Of a stretch of DNA of 64,000 nt, positions 63,939 to 64,000 are shown piece by piece. The position numbers and the translations under genes were made by a program. The notes beneath the pieces are model-generated. The model made no database searches and had not been told where the DNA came from. It was given only the letters and a program-made list of their open reading frames with translations. The stretch lies in the NCBI RefSeq assembly GCF_024753205.1, contig NZ_JANUGZ010000002.1, forward strand, positions 248,001-312,000, in the 5' to 3' direction. How positions within the stretch are numbered: position 1 is the stretch's first letter; each line of letters opens with the position of its first letter. The DNA comes from Massilia aurea (GTDB lineage Bacteria > Pseudomonadota > Gammaproteobacteria > Burkholderiales > Burkholderiaceae_D).

Positions 63939-64000
63939 ATGAAATTCCTTCAGACCCTGCTCGTTATGACCCTCGGTGCTGCTGCGCACTGCGCCAGTGC
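63939..64000 (+). CDS. Start of an exported protein (runs off the window)
   Basis: The first 20 codons form a signal peptide-like segment (MKFLQTLLVMTLGAAAHCAS) behind ACGGAGAACGC, a good ribosome site. The remainder lies outside the window, so no function can be given. It follows the GlcG-like gene by 55 nt and may be in the same transcript. Confidence 0.7.
   Translation, partial: MKFLQTLLVMTLGAAAHCAS

Noticed and set aside
1..64000. CRISPR arrays, tRNA/rRNA genes, prophage or integrated plasmid
   Set aside because: No spaced direct repeats, no cloverleaf or rRNA-like sequence, and no integrase, capsid or replication genes were recognised on either strand.

Overview
The window is GC-rich (roughly 65% by eye), densely packed, and reads as chromosome from a motile betaproteobacterium of the Oxalobacteraceae, most like Massilia/Telluria/Duganella. 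The reasons are the split fli/flg flagellar layout with FlgMN and FlgJ-glucosaminidase, a PEP-CTERM protein, a phosphocholine-type phospholipase C, paired DUF1501/DUF1800 proteins, and c-di-GMP signalling genes beside an Msh-like pilus cluster. The genus is an inference. I see no rRNA, tRNA, CRISPR array or phage genes.

Layout. 1-3.8 kb: a degenerate HD-GYP/LuxR regulator (open at the left edge), a PEP-CTERM protein and a Tat-exported phospholipase C. 4.1-18.1 kb: one co-oriented block that starts with a sensor kinase, a receiver-only regulator and an active-looking HD-GYP phosphodiesterase. It runs directly into a type IV filament (Msh/type II-like) system: STAS-MshEN-ATPase fusion, GspF-type platform protein, major pilin, three minor pseudopilins, a PilX-like protein carrying a DNRLRE-type domain, PilM-, PilN-, PilO- and PilP-like proteins, and a short secretin. 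18.1-20.1 kb: an M14 peptidase behind a Fur-box-like site. 20.1-32.2 kb: fliE (divergent) and fliFGHIJK-LMNOPQR. 32.2-35.3 kb: a Fur-boxed IroE-like siderophore esterase and an AsmA-family protein. 35.3-46.1 kb: flgBCDEFGHIJKL on the minus strand; 46.3-47.9 kb: flgA and flgMN on the plus strand. 48-52.3 kb: a membrane diguanylate cyclase, a small disordered protein and the DUF1501/DUF1800 pair. 52.4-57.3 kb: a ClcA-type chloride channel/antiporter, then nhaA-trkH/ktrB-trkA/ktrA behind a structured leader RNA. 57.3-57.5 kb: a 162-bp MITE-like element flanked by TA. 57.5-60.9 kb: rfbBDAC for dTDP-L-rhamnose. 61.2-64 kb: a CusRS-like two-component pair whose kinase is frameshifted, a CusR-like operator, a secreted GlcG/HbpS-like protein and the start of another exported protein.

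How it fits together. Two surface machines dominate: a flagellum (basal body, rod, hook, export gate and switch, but not flhAB, fliC/D/S or mot/che genes) and a type IV filament whose assembly ATPase carries a STAS domain and a predicted c-di-GMP-binding MshEN domain, encoded next to a c-di-GMP phosphodiesterase. The most unusual items are the STAS-ATPase fusion, the DNRLRE-tipped pilin-like protein, the leader RNA ahead of nhaA-ktrBA (candidate Li+/nhaA-I riboswitch), and the MITE at the ktrA stop codon. Two Fur sites suggest iron control of the esterase and the peptidase.
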